Shown here piece by piece: positions 18,175 to 27,816 of a stretch of 64,000 nucleotides of DNA. Position numbers and translations under genes: made by a program. Numbering within the stretch: the stretch's first letter is position 1; each line of letters starts with the position of its first letter. This DNA is from Polaromonas sp. C04 (lineage in GTDB: Bacteria > Pseudomonadota > Gammaproteobacteria > Burkholderiales > Burkholderiaceae_C), in assembly GCF_002002705.1 (NCBI RefSeq), contig NZ_MUNS01000029.1, positions 62,001-126,000 of the forward strand, read 5' to 3'. A model generated the notes under the pieces. That model ran no database searches. It worked only from the letters and a program-made list of their open reading frames with translations, and had not been told where the DNA came from.

Positions 18175-19908
18175 TCACATGGCGGCGTTGACCGCCATAC
18201 CGGAATCGGACGGCATTGCATCTTCGCGATCTTCCGGCACCGCCAATACACCGGCGCGCTGCATGCCGGAGACGATGGCCTTGAGCGAGGCGGTCACGAT
18301 ATTCGCATCCATGCCAACGCCAAACAGGGTTTGCTCTTCATTGATGCGCAACTCCATGTAGGCCACCGCTCGTGCGTCGGCCCCGGCGCCCACCGAATGC
18401 TGGCGGTAATCGAGAACGCGCACGCCCTGCCCCGTGGCCCTGTTCAGGCCCTGAATGAAGGCGTCGATCGGCCCGGTACCGTGCCCCTGAATTTTCAGTG
18501 AACGCCCGGCCAGGTCAAGGTCCGCTGTCAACGCGATCCCTTGCAAAGTGGCGCCATGGGCCGGCTCCACAACCTGGTAGCGCGGTGCGGCGATGGTCTT
18601 GACGCCATACTCGCGCTCGAACATCTGCCCAAGGTCGTATGCGGTGAGTTCCTTGCCCGACGCATCCATCACCGCCTGCACCGCGTGGCTGAACTCCACC
18701 TGCAGGCGCCGCGGCAAATCGAGACCGAACTCGCTCTCGAGCAAATACGCAATGCCGCCCTTGCCCGACTGGCTGTTGACACGAATCACCGCCTCGTAGC
18801 TGCGCCCGAGATCCTTGGGGTCAATGGGCAGATAGGGCATGTCCCAGACGTCCCCGTCCCGGCGTGCCGCAAAAGCCTTTTTGATGGCGTCCTGGTGCGA
18901 GCCCGAAAACGAGGTATAGACCAGATCGCCGACATACGGATGGCGCGGATGCACGGGCAACTGGTTGCAGTACTCCACGGTGCGGCGGATTTCATCGATT
19001 TCAGAAAAATCGAGCCCTGGCGACACGCCCTGCGTGTAAAGGTTCAGCGCCACATTGACCAGATCGAGGTTGCCGGTGCGCTCGCCGTTGCCGAACAGGC
19101 AGCCTTCAATGCGGTCCGCACCGGCCATCAGGGCAAATTCGCCGGCGGCGGTGCCGGTGCCACGGTCGTTGTGAGGGTGCACCGACAGCACGATCGAATC
19201 GCGCCGCGCCAGATGGCGGTGCATCCACTCCATCATGTCGGCAAAGATATTGGGTGTGGAGTGCTCGACGGTCGAGGGCAGATTGACGATGCACTTGTGC
19301 TGCGGCGTGGGCTGCCAGACCTCGGTCACCGCGTCCACCACGCGCCTGGAGAATTCGAGCTCGGTGCCCGAAAACATCTCGGGCGAATACTGGAACGTCC
19401 ATCGCGTCTCGGGCTGCTGCGCGGCAAGCTCCCTGAATAATCTCGCGTTGGCCACCGCCAGCTCGACGATCCCGTCCTCGTCCATGCCCAGCACCACACG
19501 GCGCATCACCGGCGCCGTGGCGTTGTACAGGTGCACGATGGCCCGCTTCGCACCTTGCAGCGACTCGAAGGTGCGGCGAATCAGCGGCTCGCGCGCCTGC
19601 GTCAGCACCTGGATCGTCACGTCGTCGGGAATCAGGTTGCCGTCGATCAGCTGCCGCACGAAATCGAATTCGACCTGCGAGGCCGAAGGGAAACCAACCT
19701 CGATTTCCTTGAAGCCGATCTTCACCAGCGTGTGGAACATGCGCAGTTTGCGTTCGACGTCCATGGGTTTGATCAGCGCCTGGTTGCCATCGCGCAGATC
19801 GGTGCTGAGCCAGATGGGTGCCTGGGTCAGCACGGCATCGGGCCAGGTGCGGTCGCTCAGGCGAACAGGCTTGAAGGACGGGTATTTGCTGGCGGGCTGT
19901 TTCAACAT
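18175..19908 (-). CDS. leuA: 2-isopropylmalate synthase, type 2
   Basis: Second isopropylmalate synthase, 577 aa, of the longer TIGR00970 type also seen in actinobacteria and yeast. Catalytic-barrel motifs are [43 protein letters not shown] and [11 protein letters not shown]. The allosteric domain follows from about residue 430 (VSPGLDF lies in the barrel end). It is preceded by a leucine-codon leader peptide and an attenuator hairpin, so its expression should respond to charged tRNA-Leu. Carrying both types side by side is unusual. Confidence 0.94.
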   Translation of the reverse strand: MLKQPASKYPSFKPVRLSDRTWPDAVLTQAPIWLSTDLRDGNQALIKPMDVERKLRMFHTLVKIGFKEIEVGFPSASQVEFDFVRQLIDGNLIPDDVTIQVLTQAREPLIRRTFESLQGAKRAIVHLYNATAPVMRRVVLGMDEDGIVELAVANARLFRELAAQQPETRWTFQYSPEMFSGTELEFSRRVVDAVTEVWQPTPQHKCIVNLPSTVEHSTPNIFADMMEWMHRHLARRDSIVLSVHPHNDRGTGTAAGEFALMAGADRIEGCLFGNGERTGNLDLVNVALNLYTQGVSPGLDFSEIDEIRRTVEYCNQLPVHPRHPYVGDLVYTSFSGSHQDAIKKAFAARRDGDVWDMPYLPIDPKDLGRSYEAVIRVNSQSGKGGIAYLLESEFGLDLPRRLQVEFSHAVQAVMDASGKELTAYDLGQMFEREYGVKTIAAPRYQVVEPAHGATLQGIALTADLDLAGRSLKIQGHGTGPIDAFIQGLNRATGQGVRVLDYRQHSVGAGADARAVAYMELRINEEQTLFGVGMDANIVTASLKAIVSGMQRAGVLAVPEDREDAMPSDSGMAVNAAM

Positions 19909-19950
19909 GGTGTGGTCTCTCTTTGATCAAAAACCAGCAACCCAAAACAA

Positions 19951-19981
19951 AACGGCCCGTTGCTGGTGCATACGGGCCGTT
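19951..19981 (-). terminator. leuA attenuator terminator hairpin
   Basis: On the minus strand a 10-bp perfect stem AACGGCCCGT / ACGGGCCGTT with an 11-base loop is followed by a U-rich tract (UUUUGUUUUGGG). It stands between the leader peptide and leuA type 2, so it can only act as an intrinsic terminator of the leader transcript. A competing 6-bp pairing (ACGGGC at 20017-20012 with GCCCGT at 19977-19972) could act as antiterminator. A 9-bp pairing between 19967-19959 and 19941-19933 also exists. Confidence 0.8.
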
Positions 19982-20000
19982 GTGAAGGTTTGCGCGTGCG

Positions 20001-20054
20001 CTACCGTCTCCGCCCGTGGGGAGATAGCAGTAGTGCCAGCGAAATTTGTTTCAT
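20001..20054 (-). CDS. leuL: leu operon leader peptide
   Basis: Seventeen-codon reading frame MKQISLALLLSPHGRRR followed by TAG. Four of residues 6 to 10 are leucine, encoded CTG, CTA, CTG, CTA; CTA should be a rare codon in this GC-rich genome. It ends 20 bases before the attenuator hairpin. A ribosome stalled on the Leu codons would open the small hairpin TCTCC/GGAGA that otherwise hides ACGGGC, allowing the antiterminator to form. No Shine-Dalgarno precedes the ATG. Name by analogy with enteric leuL; no sequence homology is claimed. Confidence 0.78.
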   Translation of the reverse strand: MKQISLALLLSPHGRRR

Positions 20055-20061
20055 GCCGCGA

Positions 20062-20067
20062 ACTATA
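20062..20067 (-). promoter_or_regulatory. extended -10 promoter of the leu leader
   Basis: Minus-strand TATAGT preceded directly by TGC, giving an extended -10 (TGCTATAGT). A start point about seven bases downstream falls on or next to the leader ATG at 20054, so the mRNA would be leaderless or nearly so. No good -35 was found. Confidence 0.5.
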
Positions 20068-20113
20068 GCACAGGCATTAGCGGCGTTCGGGTGCATCGCC
20101 GATATCGGGCCCG

Positions 20114-20929
20114 TCACTTGTGCAAGCCCCGCTCGTCCGGCTCGTCCGTCGAGGTGCTGATCACACTGGTCTGGATGCCTTTGGCTCGGCGCCAGCCGTA
20201 AACCACGTAGCCGCTCAAGCCATAGATCACGAACAGGCTGAACAGGACCGTCGGCGGATGGATGTTGATCACGGCAATCCCCAGCGCGATCAGCACGATG
20301 ACCCCGAACGGCACGCTTTTTTTCATGTGCACGTCCTTGAAGCTGTAGAACGGGACATTCGTCACCATCGTCAGCCCTGCGTAGAGCGCCAGCGCAAACA
20401 TGGGCCACGCCACCGAGGGGCCCGGGATGCCCAGGTCGGTCATGATCCAGATGAACCCGGTGATCAGCGCCGCGGCGGCCGGCGATGGCAGTCCCTGGAA
20501 GTAACGCTTGTCGACCACACTGGTGTTGACGTTGAAGCGCGCCAGCCGAAGGGCCGCGCAGGCGCAATAGACAAAGGCGGCGATCCAGCCCCAGCGGCCC
20601 AGCCCTTTCAGGCCCCATTCGTAGGCGATCAGCGCCGGCGCAGCACCAAACGACACCATGTCGGAGAGCGAATCCATCTGCTCGCCAAATGCGCTTTGCG
20701 TATTCGTCATGCGCGCCACGCGGCCATCCAGGCTGTCGAGCACCATGGCGAAGAACACGCCGATGGCGGCCATGTTAAAGCGGCCATTCATGGCCATCAC
20801 CACGGCATAGAAACCACCGAACAGCGCCGCCAGCGTGAACAGGTTGGGCAGGATGTAGATGCCCTTGCGGCGCTTGCGCACCATCACGGCCTCGATGGGC
20901 GATGTGTGGGAGTCTGAACCATCATGCAT
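20114..20929 (-). CDS. pssA: CDP-diacylglycerol--serine O-phosphatidyltransferase
   Basis: Makes phosphatidylserine, the precursor of phosphatidylethanolamine, at the inner membrane. 271 aa with about seven hydrophobic segments. The CDP-alcohol phosphotransferase signature is complete: D-G-R-V-A-R, then G, D and D in DSLDGRVARMTN and FGEQMDSLSD. It sits between ilvC and the leu leader, separated from ilvC by a terminator and a dispersed repeat copy. Confidence 0.93.
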   Translation of the reverse strand: MHDGSDSHTSPIEAVMVRKRRKGIYILPNLFTLAALFGGFYAVVMAMNGRFNMAAIGVFFAMVLDSLDGRVARMTNTQSAFGEQMDSLSDMVSFGAAPALIAYEWGLKGLGRWGWIAAFVYCACAALRLARFNVNTSVVDKRYFQGLPSPAAAALITGFIWIMTDLGIPGPSVAWPMFALALYAGLTMVTNVPFYSFKDVHMKKSVPFGVIVLIALGIAVINIHPPTVLFSLFVIYGLSGYVVYGWRRAKGIQTSVISTSTDEPDERGLHK

Positions 20930-20937
20930 AAATAAAG

Positions 20938-20990
20938 CCTGTAACCCTTGTGGGCAGTAGGGTGGTAGCTATCAAATTAATAGTATTTCG
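20938..20990. repeat. dispersed TTTGATAGCTG-type repeat, copy 1 (intergenic)
   Basis: Plus strand reads TGTAACCCTTG then, about 17 bases on, AGCTATCAAATTAATAGTA. The same two blocks with the same spacing recur at 40808-40862. It lies upstream of pssA. Confidence 0.7.
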
Positions 20991-21082
20991 GTGTTTGCCG
21001 CGAGCCGCTTGATCCGGCATGGCGTGCAACAGCGCTAGGGGGAAGTGTAAGACAGTCACCGTGCGCCGTGAGCGCCAGAACA

Positions 21083-21104
21083 AAGGCCACCCGAAGGTGG
21101 CCTT
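21083..21104 (-). terminator. intrinsic terminator after ilvC
   Basis: Minus-strand AAGGCCACC-TTCG-GGTGGCCTT, a 9-bp perfect stem closed by a C(UUCG)G tetraloop, followed by TGTTCTGG, a weak T tract. It starts 23 bases after the ilvC stop. Confidence 0.75.
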
Positions 21105-21126
21105 GAGAGAGCGCGCAGCGGAAAGA

Positions 21127-22158
<1,032 letters not shown>

Positions 22159-22190
22159 TTAAATCAGTTAATCAATGAATGGGCACGCCG

Positions 22191-22682
22191 TCAAACCCGC
22201 AGGATTCTCTCACCCCGGCCGATGCCACTGGAACCTGTGCGTACCGTCTCCAGAATCGCGCTGTGCTCAAGCGCTTCCAGGAAGGCATCGTTCTTTGACT
22301 GATCCCCGGTGAGTTCGATGGTGTAGCTCTTCTCGGTCACGTCGATGATGCGGCCGCGAAAAATGTCGGCCATGCGCTTCATCTCCTCGCGCTCCTTGCC
22401 GACCGCACGCACCTTCACCATCATGAGCTCGCGCTCGGTGTAGGATCCCTCGGTCAGGTCCACTACCTTGACCACCTCGATCAGGCGGTTCAGGTGCTTG
22501 GTGATCTGCTCGATCACGTCGTCGGACCCCGAGGTCTGGATCGTCATGCGCGACAGCGTCGCATCCTCGGTGGGCGCCACGGTCAGCGACTCAATGTTGT
22601 AACCCCGGGCCGAGAACAGGCCCACCACGCGGGACAGGGCGCCAGGCTCGTTTTCGAGCAAAACTGCAATGATGTGTTTCAT
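22191..22682 (-). CDS. ilvH: acetolactate synthase small (regulatory) subunit
   Basis: 163-aa regulatory partner of IlvB that confers valine feedback inhibition. The N-terminal ACT domain begins MKHIIAVLLENEPGALSRVVGLF; the C-terminal ALS_ss_C domain includes GRIIDVTEKSYTIELTGD. The ATG at 22682 has GAGGA eight bases upstream; the in-frame codon at 22820 would add 46 unrelated residues. 141 bases separate it from ilvB. Confidence 0.95.
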   Translation of the reverse strand: MKHIIAVLLENEPGALSRVVGLFSARGYNIESLTVAPTEDATLSRMTIQTSGSDDVIEQITKHLNRLIEVVKVVDLTEGSYTERELMMVKVRAVGKEREEMKRMADIFRGRIIDVTEKSYTIELTGDQSKNDAFLEALEHSAILETVRTGSSGIGRGERILRV

Positions 22683-22823
22683 ATGAAGATTCCTCTTTTC
22701 GCTGCCCTCCCCTGCGCACGGTAATGTGCAGGCTCGGCAGACAATAGATTCGTCGATGGGAAAGCTAAATGGGTTGAGGGCGAAACTTGTCGCCAGGACT
22801 GCTGCGGCCTGTCCCGCCAAGCC

Positions 22824-24629
22824 TCATAAATCTTCCGACCCGAGCAGCATTTCGGTAATGCCCTTGCCCGACTGCACCATGGGAAATACGTTCTCGGTCG
22901 GGTCGGTGCGGAAGTCCATGAACACGGTGCGGTCCTTGAGCTTGCGCGCCTCGCGCAGCGCGGGCTCCACATCCTGGGGGCTTTCGATCAACAGGCCGAC
23001 GTGCCCGTACGCCTCTGCCAGCTTCACAAAGTTCGGCAGCGCGTCCATGTAGCTGCTGCTGTAGCGGCCCGCATATTCCACTTCCTGCCACTGGCGCACC
23101 ATGCCCAGGTAACGGTTGTTCAGCGAGACGATCTTGATCGGCGTGTTGTACTGCAGGCAGGTGGAAAGCTCCTGAATGCACATCTGCACCGAGCCCTCAC
23201 CGGTGATGCAAAACACCTCGCTGTCCGGCTTGCCCATCTTGACGCCCATGGCGTAGGGAATGCCCACGCCCATGGTGCCCAGGCCGCCCGAATTGATCCA
23301 GCGGCGCGGCTCGTCGAAACGGTAATACTGCGCGGCCCACATCTGGTGCTGTCCCACGTCGGAGGTGATGTAGGTGTCGGCGTCCTTGGTCATGTTCCAC
23401 AGCGTCTCGACCACGTACTGGGGTTTGATCACATCCCCCGTGCCGCTGCTGTACGTGAGGCAGTGACGTTCACGCCAGCCTTCAATCGTGTTCCACCAGC
23501 CGGCCAGGGCCTTGGCGTCGGGCTTGACGGCAGACTCCTTGATCATGCCGATCAACTCGGTGAGCACGTCTTTCACGTCGCCGACGATGGGGATGTCGAC
23601 CTTCACGCGCTTGGAAATGCTCGATGGATCGATGTCGATGTGGATGATCTTGCGTTCGTTCTGCGCAAAATGCTTGGTATTGCCAATCACGCGGTCATCG
23701 AAACGCGCGCCCACCGCCAGCAGCACGTCGCAGTTCTGCATCGCGTTGTTGGCCTCGATGGTGCCGTGCATGCCCAGCATGCCCAGGAACTTGCGGTCGC
23801 TGGCCGGATAGGCGCCCAGGCCCATCAGGGTGTTGGTCACCGGGTAGCCCAGCATGTCCACCAGGGTGCGCAGCTCCTGCGAGGCGTTGCCGATCACCAC
23901 GCCGCCGCCGGTGTAGATGTAGGGCCGCTTGGCCGCCAGCAGCAACTGCAGCGCCTTGCGGATCTGGCCGCCATGGCCCTTGCGCACCGGGTTGTAGGAA
24001 CGCATCTCCACGGTCTCGGGGTAGCCCGCGTACGCTGTCTTCTTGAAGGACACGTCCTTCGGAATGTCCACCACCACCGGGCCGGGGCGGCCGGTGCGCG
24101 CGATGTGGAACGCCTGCTTCAGGGTCCTGGCCAGATCGCGCACGTCCTTGACCAGGAAGTTGTGCTTGACGATGGGGCGGGTGATGCCCACGGTGTCGCA
24201 TTCCTGGAAAGCATCGAGACCGATGGCGTGCGTCGGCACCTGCCCGGTGATGATCACCATCGGGATGCTGTCCATGTAGGCCGTGGCGATGCCGGTGACC
24301 GCATTGGTCACACCGGGGCCGGAGGTGACCAGTGCCACGCCCACATCGCCGGTGGCCCGCGCATAGCCGTCGGCCGCATGAACGGCGGCCTGCTCGTGGC
24401 GCACCAGCACGTGTTGGATCGTGTCTTGCTTGTAGAAAGCGTCGTAGATGTACAGAACCGCGCCGCCCGGATAGCCCCAGACGTACTTGACGTTTTCGGC
24501 CTGCAGCGCCTTCACGAGGATTTCGGCGCCCATCAACTCTGACTTACCGCCATGTGCCGCGGCGGACGCGTTGTGGGCAGCAGCCGTCGCTGCGGCGGCG
24601 GAAGCAATTTCAGCTTTGGAGATTTCCAT
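22824..24629 (-). CDS. ilvB: acetolactate synthase large (catalytic) subunit, biosynthetic
   Basis: ThDP- and FAD-dependent enzyme condensing two pyruvates, or pyruvate with 2-oxobutyrate. The ATG at 24629 gives 601 aa with an Ala-rich N-terminal extension of about 35 residues before MGAEILVKAL. The catalytic glutamate is in RHEQAAVHAADGYARATG; the ThDP-binding motif is ITGEGSVQMCIQEL and later LNNRYLGMVRQWQ. No attenuator like that before leuA was found upstream of it. An alternative TTG at 24635 adds two residues. Confidence 0.95.
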   Translation of the reverse strand: MEISKAEIASAAAATAAAHNASAAAHGGKSELMGAEILVKALQAENVKYVWGYPGGAVLYIYDAFYKQDTIQHVLVRHEQAAVHAADGYARATGDVGVALVTSGPGVTNAVTGIATAYMDSIPMVIITGQVPTHAIGLDAFQECDTVGITRPIVKHNFLVKDVRDLARTLKQAFHIARTGRPGPVVVDIPKDVSFKKTAYAGYPETVEMRSYNPVRKGHGGQIRKALQLLLAAKRPYIYTGGGVVIGNASQELRTLVDMLGYPVTNTLMGLGAYPASDRKFLGMLGMHGTIEANNAMQNCDVLLAVGARFDDRVIGNTKHFAQNERKIIHIDIDPSSISKRVKVDIPIVGDVKDVLTELIGMIKESAVKPDAKALAGWWNTIEGWRERHCLTYSSGTGDVIKPQYVVETLWNMTKDADTYITSDVGQHQMWAAQYYRFDEPRRWINSGGLGTMGVGIPYAMGVKMGKPDSEVFCITGEGSVQMCIQELSTCLQYNTPIKIVSLNNRYLGMVRQWQEVEYAGRYSSSYMDALPNFVKLAEAYGHVGLLIESPQDVEPALREARKLKDRTVFMDFRTDPTENVFPMVQSGKGITEMLLGSEDL

Positions 24630-24934
24630 GATCAACCTTTGTGATTTTCTCTAACGAAAAACCTTGGGTGCCCCTAGCGCGAGCTCTTGTGAAGCCGAGT
24701 CGGGACTTGAGGCCAAAGCCATGGGCGAGCTGCTTGCGTCGCCGGACCGTGACCCGTTTGCCTTTTTTGATTTGCAGCGTGCATTATTGCACCGCAGCAA
24801 TGGAAAATCTGCCGGCCAGAGCAAAAAATCTGTCGCGCAATGCCATAATCCGCCCCGCAAGCGCACCAAAAAAGTACAAAACGCACTCCGCGTGAGGCAA
24901 TATTCATCGCACAGCCGCACCGGCTTGACCCCTC
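24630..24934. other. 305-bp divergent intergenic region between ilvB and the sigma-factor gene
   Basis: Should contain the promoters of both divergent units. Several AT-rich tracts occur (for example around 24760-24850), but no convincing -35/-10 pair, leader peptide or terminator was found. The short open frames on either strand here look like chance. Confidence 0.5.
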
Positions 24935-25501
24935 TTGGCCACTGAACAAGAACTTTCTGACTTCCTGAAAAGCGTCGAAAAGCGGGCCTTCAAACGCTCG
25001 GTGTATCACGTTCGCAACGAAGAATCGGCGCTCGACATCGTGCAGGACAGCATGATGAAGCTGGCCGAGCATTACGGCGACAAGCCTGCGGACGAACTGC
25101 CGATGCTGTTCCAGCGCATCCTGTCCAACTGCACGCTGGACTGGTTCCGCCGTCAAAAGACGCGCAATGCCCTGTTTTCGAACATGAGCGACTTCGAAGT
25201 CGCGGGAGACGACGGAAATTTCGATCTGCTGGAAACTTTGCAGCTGGCCGAGGACTCACAGCGCACAGAGAGCGCCGAAGACGCCATGGGACGGGTCCAG
25301 GTGTTCGGCGAGATCGAAGCCGAGATACAAGAACTGCCGCCGCGTCAACGGGAAGCCTTCCTGTTGCGTTACTGGGAGGAGATGGACGTTGCCGAAACCG
25401 CAGCGGCCATGGGTTGTTCGGAAGGCAGTGTCAAAACACATTGTTCACGCGCAGTCCAGGCTTTGAGCAAAGCGCTCAAGGCAAAGGGGATACAACTATG
25501 A
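24935..25501 (+). CDS. RNA polymerase sigma factor, ECF-like
   Basis: 188-aa sigma70-family factor with only regions 2 and 4. Region 2 includes NEESALDIVQDSMMKLAEHY and LDWFRRQKTRNAL; region 4 is LPPRQREAFLLRYWEEMDVAETAAAMGCSEGSVKTHCSRAV, a clear HTH. An acidic linker (residues 85 to 115) joins them. The start is taken as TTG at 24935 because the downstream protein begins ATEQELSDFLKSVEKRAF with no better in-frame ATG nearby. Its stop overlaps the DUF3619 gene (ATGA), suggesting a sigma/partner pair. Confidence 0.88.
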   Translation: MATEQELSDFLKSVEKRAFKRSVYHVRNEESALDIVQDSMMKLAEHYGDKPADELPMLFQRILSNCTLDWFRRQKTRNALFSNMSDFEVAGDDGNFDLLETLQLAEDSQRTESAEDAMGRVQVFGEIEAEIQELPPRQREAFLLRYWEEMDVAETAAAMGCSEGSVKTHCSRAVQALSKALKAKGIQL

Positions 25502-25935
25502 CCAATTCACTCCAGCATCAAGCCGAGATTCTCCAGGACCGTTTCGGCCTGAAGGTCGCCGCACGCCTGTCGGAAGGCGTGACCGATCTGCCGCACGATA
25601 TTTCCGAGCGTCTGCGCGCGTCCCGCGTGCGGGCGCTGGCGCATCGCAAAATTGTCCGCACGCACAGTGCCGCCACCGTGGTGGCCTCGGGCGCTAGCGC
25701 CGCGCTGACATTTGGCGATGAGGGCCTGAGCTGGTGGAGCCGCATTGCCTCGGCCCTGCCGCTCGTTGCCCTGGTCGTCGGCCTGATTGCCATCAACGTC
25801 GTGCAGAACAACAGCCGTGCGGTCGAAGTGGCCGAAGTCGATGCCGCCCTGCTGACCGACGACTTGCCGCCTGCGGCTTACACGGACCCGGGCTTTTTGC
25901 AGTTTCTCAACTCCAGCAAGGATACGGCCCAGTAA
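25498..25935 (+). CDS. DUF3619 family membrane protein, possible anti-sigma partner
   Basis: 145-aa protein with a cytoplasmic N-terminal half (LPHDISERLRASRVRALAHRKIV), one transmembrane helix at about residues 84 to 104 (SALPLVALVVGLIAINVV) and a short periplasmic tail. The start at 25498 overlaps the sigma-factor stop and has AAAGGGG upstream. The architecture and coupling resemble a membrane anti-sigma factor, but no zinc-binding HxxxCxxC motif is present. The function is inferred only; DUF3619 is recalled by its N-terminal signature. Confidence 0.8.
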   Translation: MTNSLQHQAEILQDRFGLKVAARLSEGVTDLPHDISERLRASRVRALAHRKIVRTHSAATVVASGASAALTFGDEGLSWWSRIASALPLVALVVGLIAINVVQNNSRAVEVAEVDAALLTDDLPPAAYTDPGFLQFLNSSKDTAQ

Positions 25936-25941
25936 ATCCGG

Positions 25942-26766
25942 ATGGGAACCATGCAGCAAGCGCCCGTACGGAAGCTTAACCCGCTCGCGACGGGCGCGGC
26001 TATTTTTGTCGCCGCTTTTCTCCTTTTGCTCGGAATCCTGCGCTTTGTCCCGGGGGATTGGAGAAATACCGCGCCTGCGGCCCCTGCCCCTGTTGCCGTT
26101 CCCGCCCACGCCACGGCCAGCGCGCCGATCCCGGCCGCATCCCATGCGATCGCCGCAGCCAAACCCGCGGCACGCGTGAGCAGGGCGGCGGGCAAAAACG
26201 GGCCTCGCAGCGCGCCAAGAAGTGCCTGGAGCGAACTCACCCCGGCCCAGCAAGAGGCGCTGCAGCCGCTGGCCGCCAACTGGAGCACGATGAGTCCCGG
26301 CCAAAGACGGAAATGGCTGGCTCTTTCGAGGAATTTCCCGTCTATGCCCCTCGAAGAACAGGCCAAGCTGTACAGCCGCATGACCGAATGGGTCTCCCTG
26401 AGCGCGCAGCAGCGCACGCAGGCCCGGCTGAACTTTGCCGAGACCAAACAGCTTTCCGCAGAAGAAAAACGCGCCAAATGGCAGGCGTATCAGGCCCTGA
26501 GCCCTGAAGAAAGACAGGCGCTGGAAGCCAAGGCACCGCCCAAGATCAGGGGTGCGGCAACAGTCGTGAAGCCGGCGCCGCATCAAAAGATGGCCAGCCT
26601 GCGACCCGCCAGGCCGAACCCGGCGCCAAGCCGGAACCCGGGCCCGTCCAATCCGGCAAAAACCACGCCGGAGCTGCATCAGATCGACCGCAACACCCTG
26701 CTGCCCAGCGCACCGCAGGAGGCGCTCTCGCCTGAGCCGGCTCCCGCCATCGCTCCTGCTCGTTGA
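25942..26766 (+). CDS. DUF3106 domain protein with LTxxQ-like repeats
   Basis: 274-aa protein with one N-terminal membrane segment or uncleaved signal (residues 18 to 36). An Ala/Pro-rich linker leads to a helical region (about 95 to 200) with at least six repeats of the pattern L-(T/S)-x-x-(Q/E)-(Q/R), for example LTPAQQEAL, LSAQQRTQ and LSPEERQAL. The C-terminal third is Pro/Ala-rich and disordered. The repeats recall the LTxxQ motifs of CpxP/Spy-type periplasmic proteins, but homology is not established. It follows DUF3619 by six bases. Confidence 0.75.
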   Translation: MGTMQQAPVRKLNPLATGAAIFVAAFLLLLGILRFVPGDWRNTAPAAPAPVAVPAHATASAPIPAASHAIAAAKPAARVSRAAGKNGPRSAPRSAWSELTPAQQEALQPLAANWSTMSPGQRRKWLALSRNFPSMPLEEQAKLYSRMTEWVSLSAQQRTQARLNFAETKQLSAEEKRAKWQAYQALSPEERQALEAKAPPKIRGAATVVKPAPHQKMASLRPARPNPAPSRNPGPSNPAKTTPELHQIDRNTLLPSAPQEALSPEPAPAIAPAR

Positions 26767-26792
26767 GCTCGCCCTCTCTGGTCACCACGGAA

Positions 26793-26854
26793 TATGAGTC
26801 AAATGGCGCTTCAGCCCTTACCCATCATGCGCACTCAGCTATCAATATGATAGT
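26793..26854. repeat. dispersed TTTGATAGCTG-type repeat, copy 2 (at the RDD gene start)
   Basis: Minus strand reads ACTATCATATTGATAGCTG, then GTGCGC, GGGTAAGGGCTGAAGCG and CATTTGACTCAT, matching the family end to end. It spans the likely translation start region of the RDD-family gene. Confidence 0.75.
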
Positions 26855-27344
26855 CATTGACTTGCGGGCACCGCCGCTGCCCAGGCGCATGGCGTGCTGG
26901 CTGTACGAAGGCATGCTGATGTTCGGCGTGGTGTTCATCGCCGGCTACCTGTTCAGCACGCTGAGCCAGACGCGCAACGCCATGGACAACCGCCACGCCC
27001 TGCAGGCCTTCCTGTTTGTGGTGTTTGGGATTTACTTCACCTGGTTTTGGGCCAAGGGGCAAACACTGGCCATGAAGACCTGGAACATTCGCGTGGTGGA
27101 CCGGTTCGGGCGGCCCCTGACGCAGGCGCGCGCGCTTTTGCGCTATGTCCTGAGCTGGCTGTGGTTTCTGCCGGCGCTGGCGGCGCAGGCACCGTTCACG
27201 CTGTCGGGCGGCGAATCCGCCGTGATCACCATGGGCTGGGTGGTGATCTGGGCCCTTTTGAGCCGCTTTCAGCCGCAGCGGCAGTTCTGGCATGACGCAT
27301 GGGCGGGCACGCGGCTGGTGCCGTCCATGCCGCTGAGTCGCTAA
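26847..27344 (+). CDS. RDD family membrane protein
   Basis: 165-aa inner-membrane protein with three to four hydrophobic segments. The RDD-type domain begins RRMACWLYEGMLMFGVVFIAGYLF and includes AMKTWNIRVVDRFGRPLTQARALLRY. The function of RDD proteins is poorly defined. Start choice is uncertain: the ATG at 26847 is used, but a TTG at 26763 overlapping the DUF3106 stop, or the ATG at 26889 inside RRMACW, are alternatives. The 26847 ATG lies within a dispersed repeat copy, so the repeat may have supplied the current start codon. Confidence 0.82.
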   Translation: MIVIDLRAPPLPRRMACWLYEGMLMFGVVFIAGYLFSTLSQTRNAMDNRHALQAFLFVVFGIYFTWFWAKGQTLAMKTWNIRVVDRFGRPLTQARALLRYVLSWLWFLPALAAQAPFTLSGGESAVITMGWVVIWALLSRFQPQRQFWHDAWAGTRLVPSMPLSR

Positions 27345-27403
27345 TCCACCAGCCTGCGCCTTTGGCGCCGGGCCGGGTCACATTCCTCGGCGACAATTCC
27401 GGC

Positions 27404-27816
27404 ATGTCGCAACCACAAGAACCCGGCGCTGGAACCCACCCGAGCGTCAACCCCCAAAAATCGCGTACCGGCCTGAGCCGCATCTGGCACGCCACCCGCT
27501 ACTCCCTGGAAGGCTTGCGCGCCGGCTGGCAGGAGACCGCGTTCCGGCAGGAAGCCGTCGTGGCCGTGGTCCTGATTCCCGCCGCTTTCTGGCTGGGCCG
27601 CAGCTGGGTGGAGGCGGCCCTGCTTGCGGGCGCAATGCTGATCGTGCTCATCGTGGAACTGCTCAATACCGGGCTGGAAACGGCCATTGACCGCATCGGC
27701 CCGGAGTGGCACGACCTGTCCAAACGGGCCAAGGACATGGGCAGCGCTGCGGTGCTTCTGAGCTTGCTGCTGTGCGCCGGCATCTGGGCCGCAGCGCTCT
27801 GCCAGAGGTTTTTCGC

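Noticed and set aside
24651-24920. Possible leader peptide for ilvB in the divergent intergenic region
   Set aside because: The minus-strand frames there have no run of Ile, Val or Leu codons and no attenuator hairpin follows.
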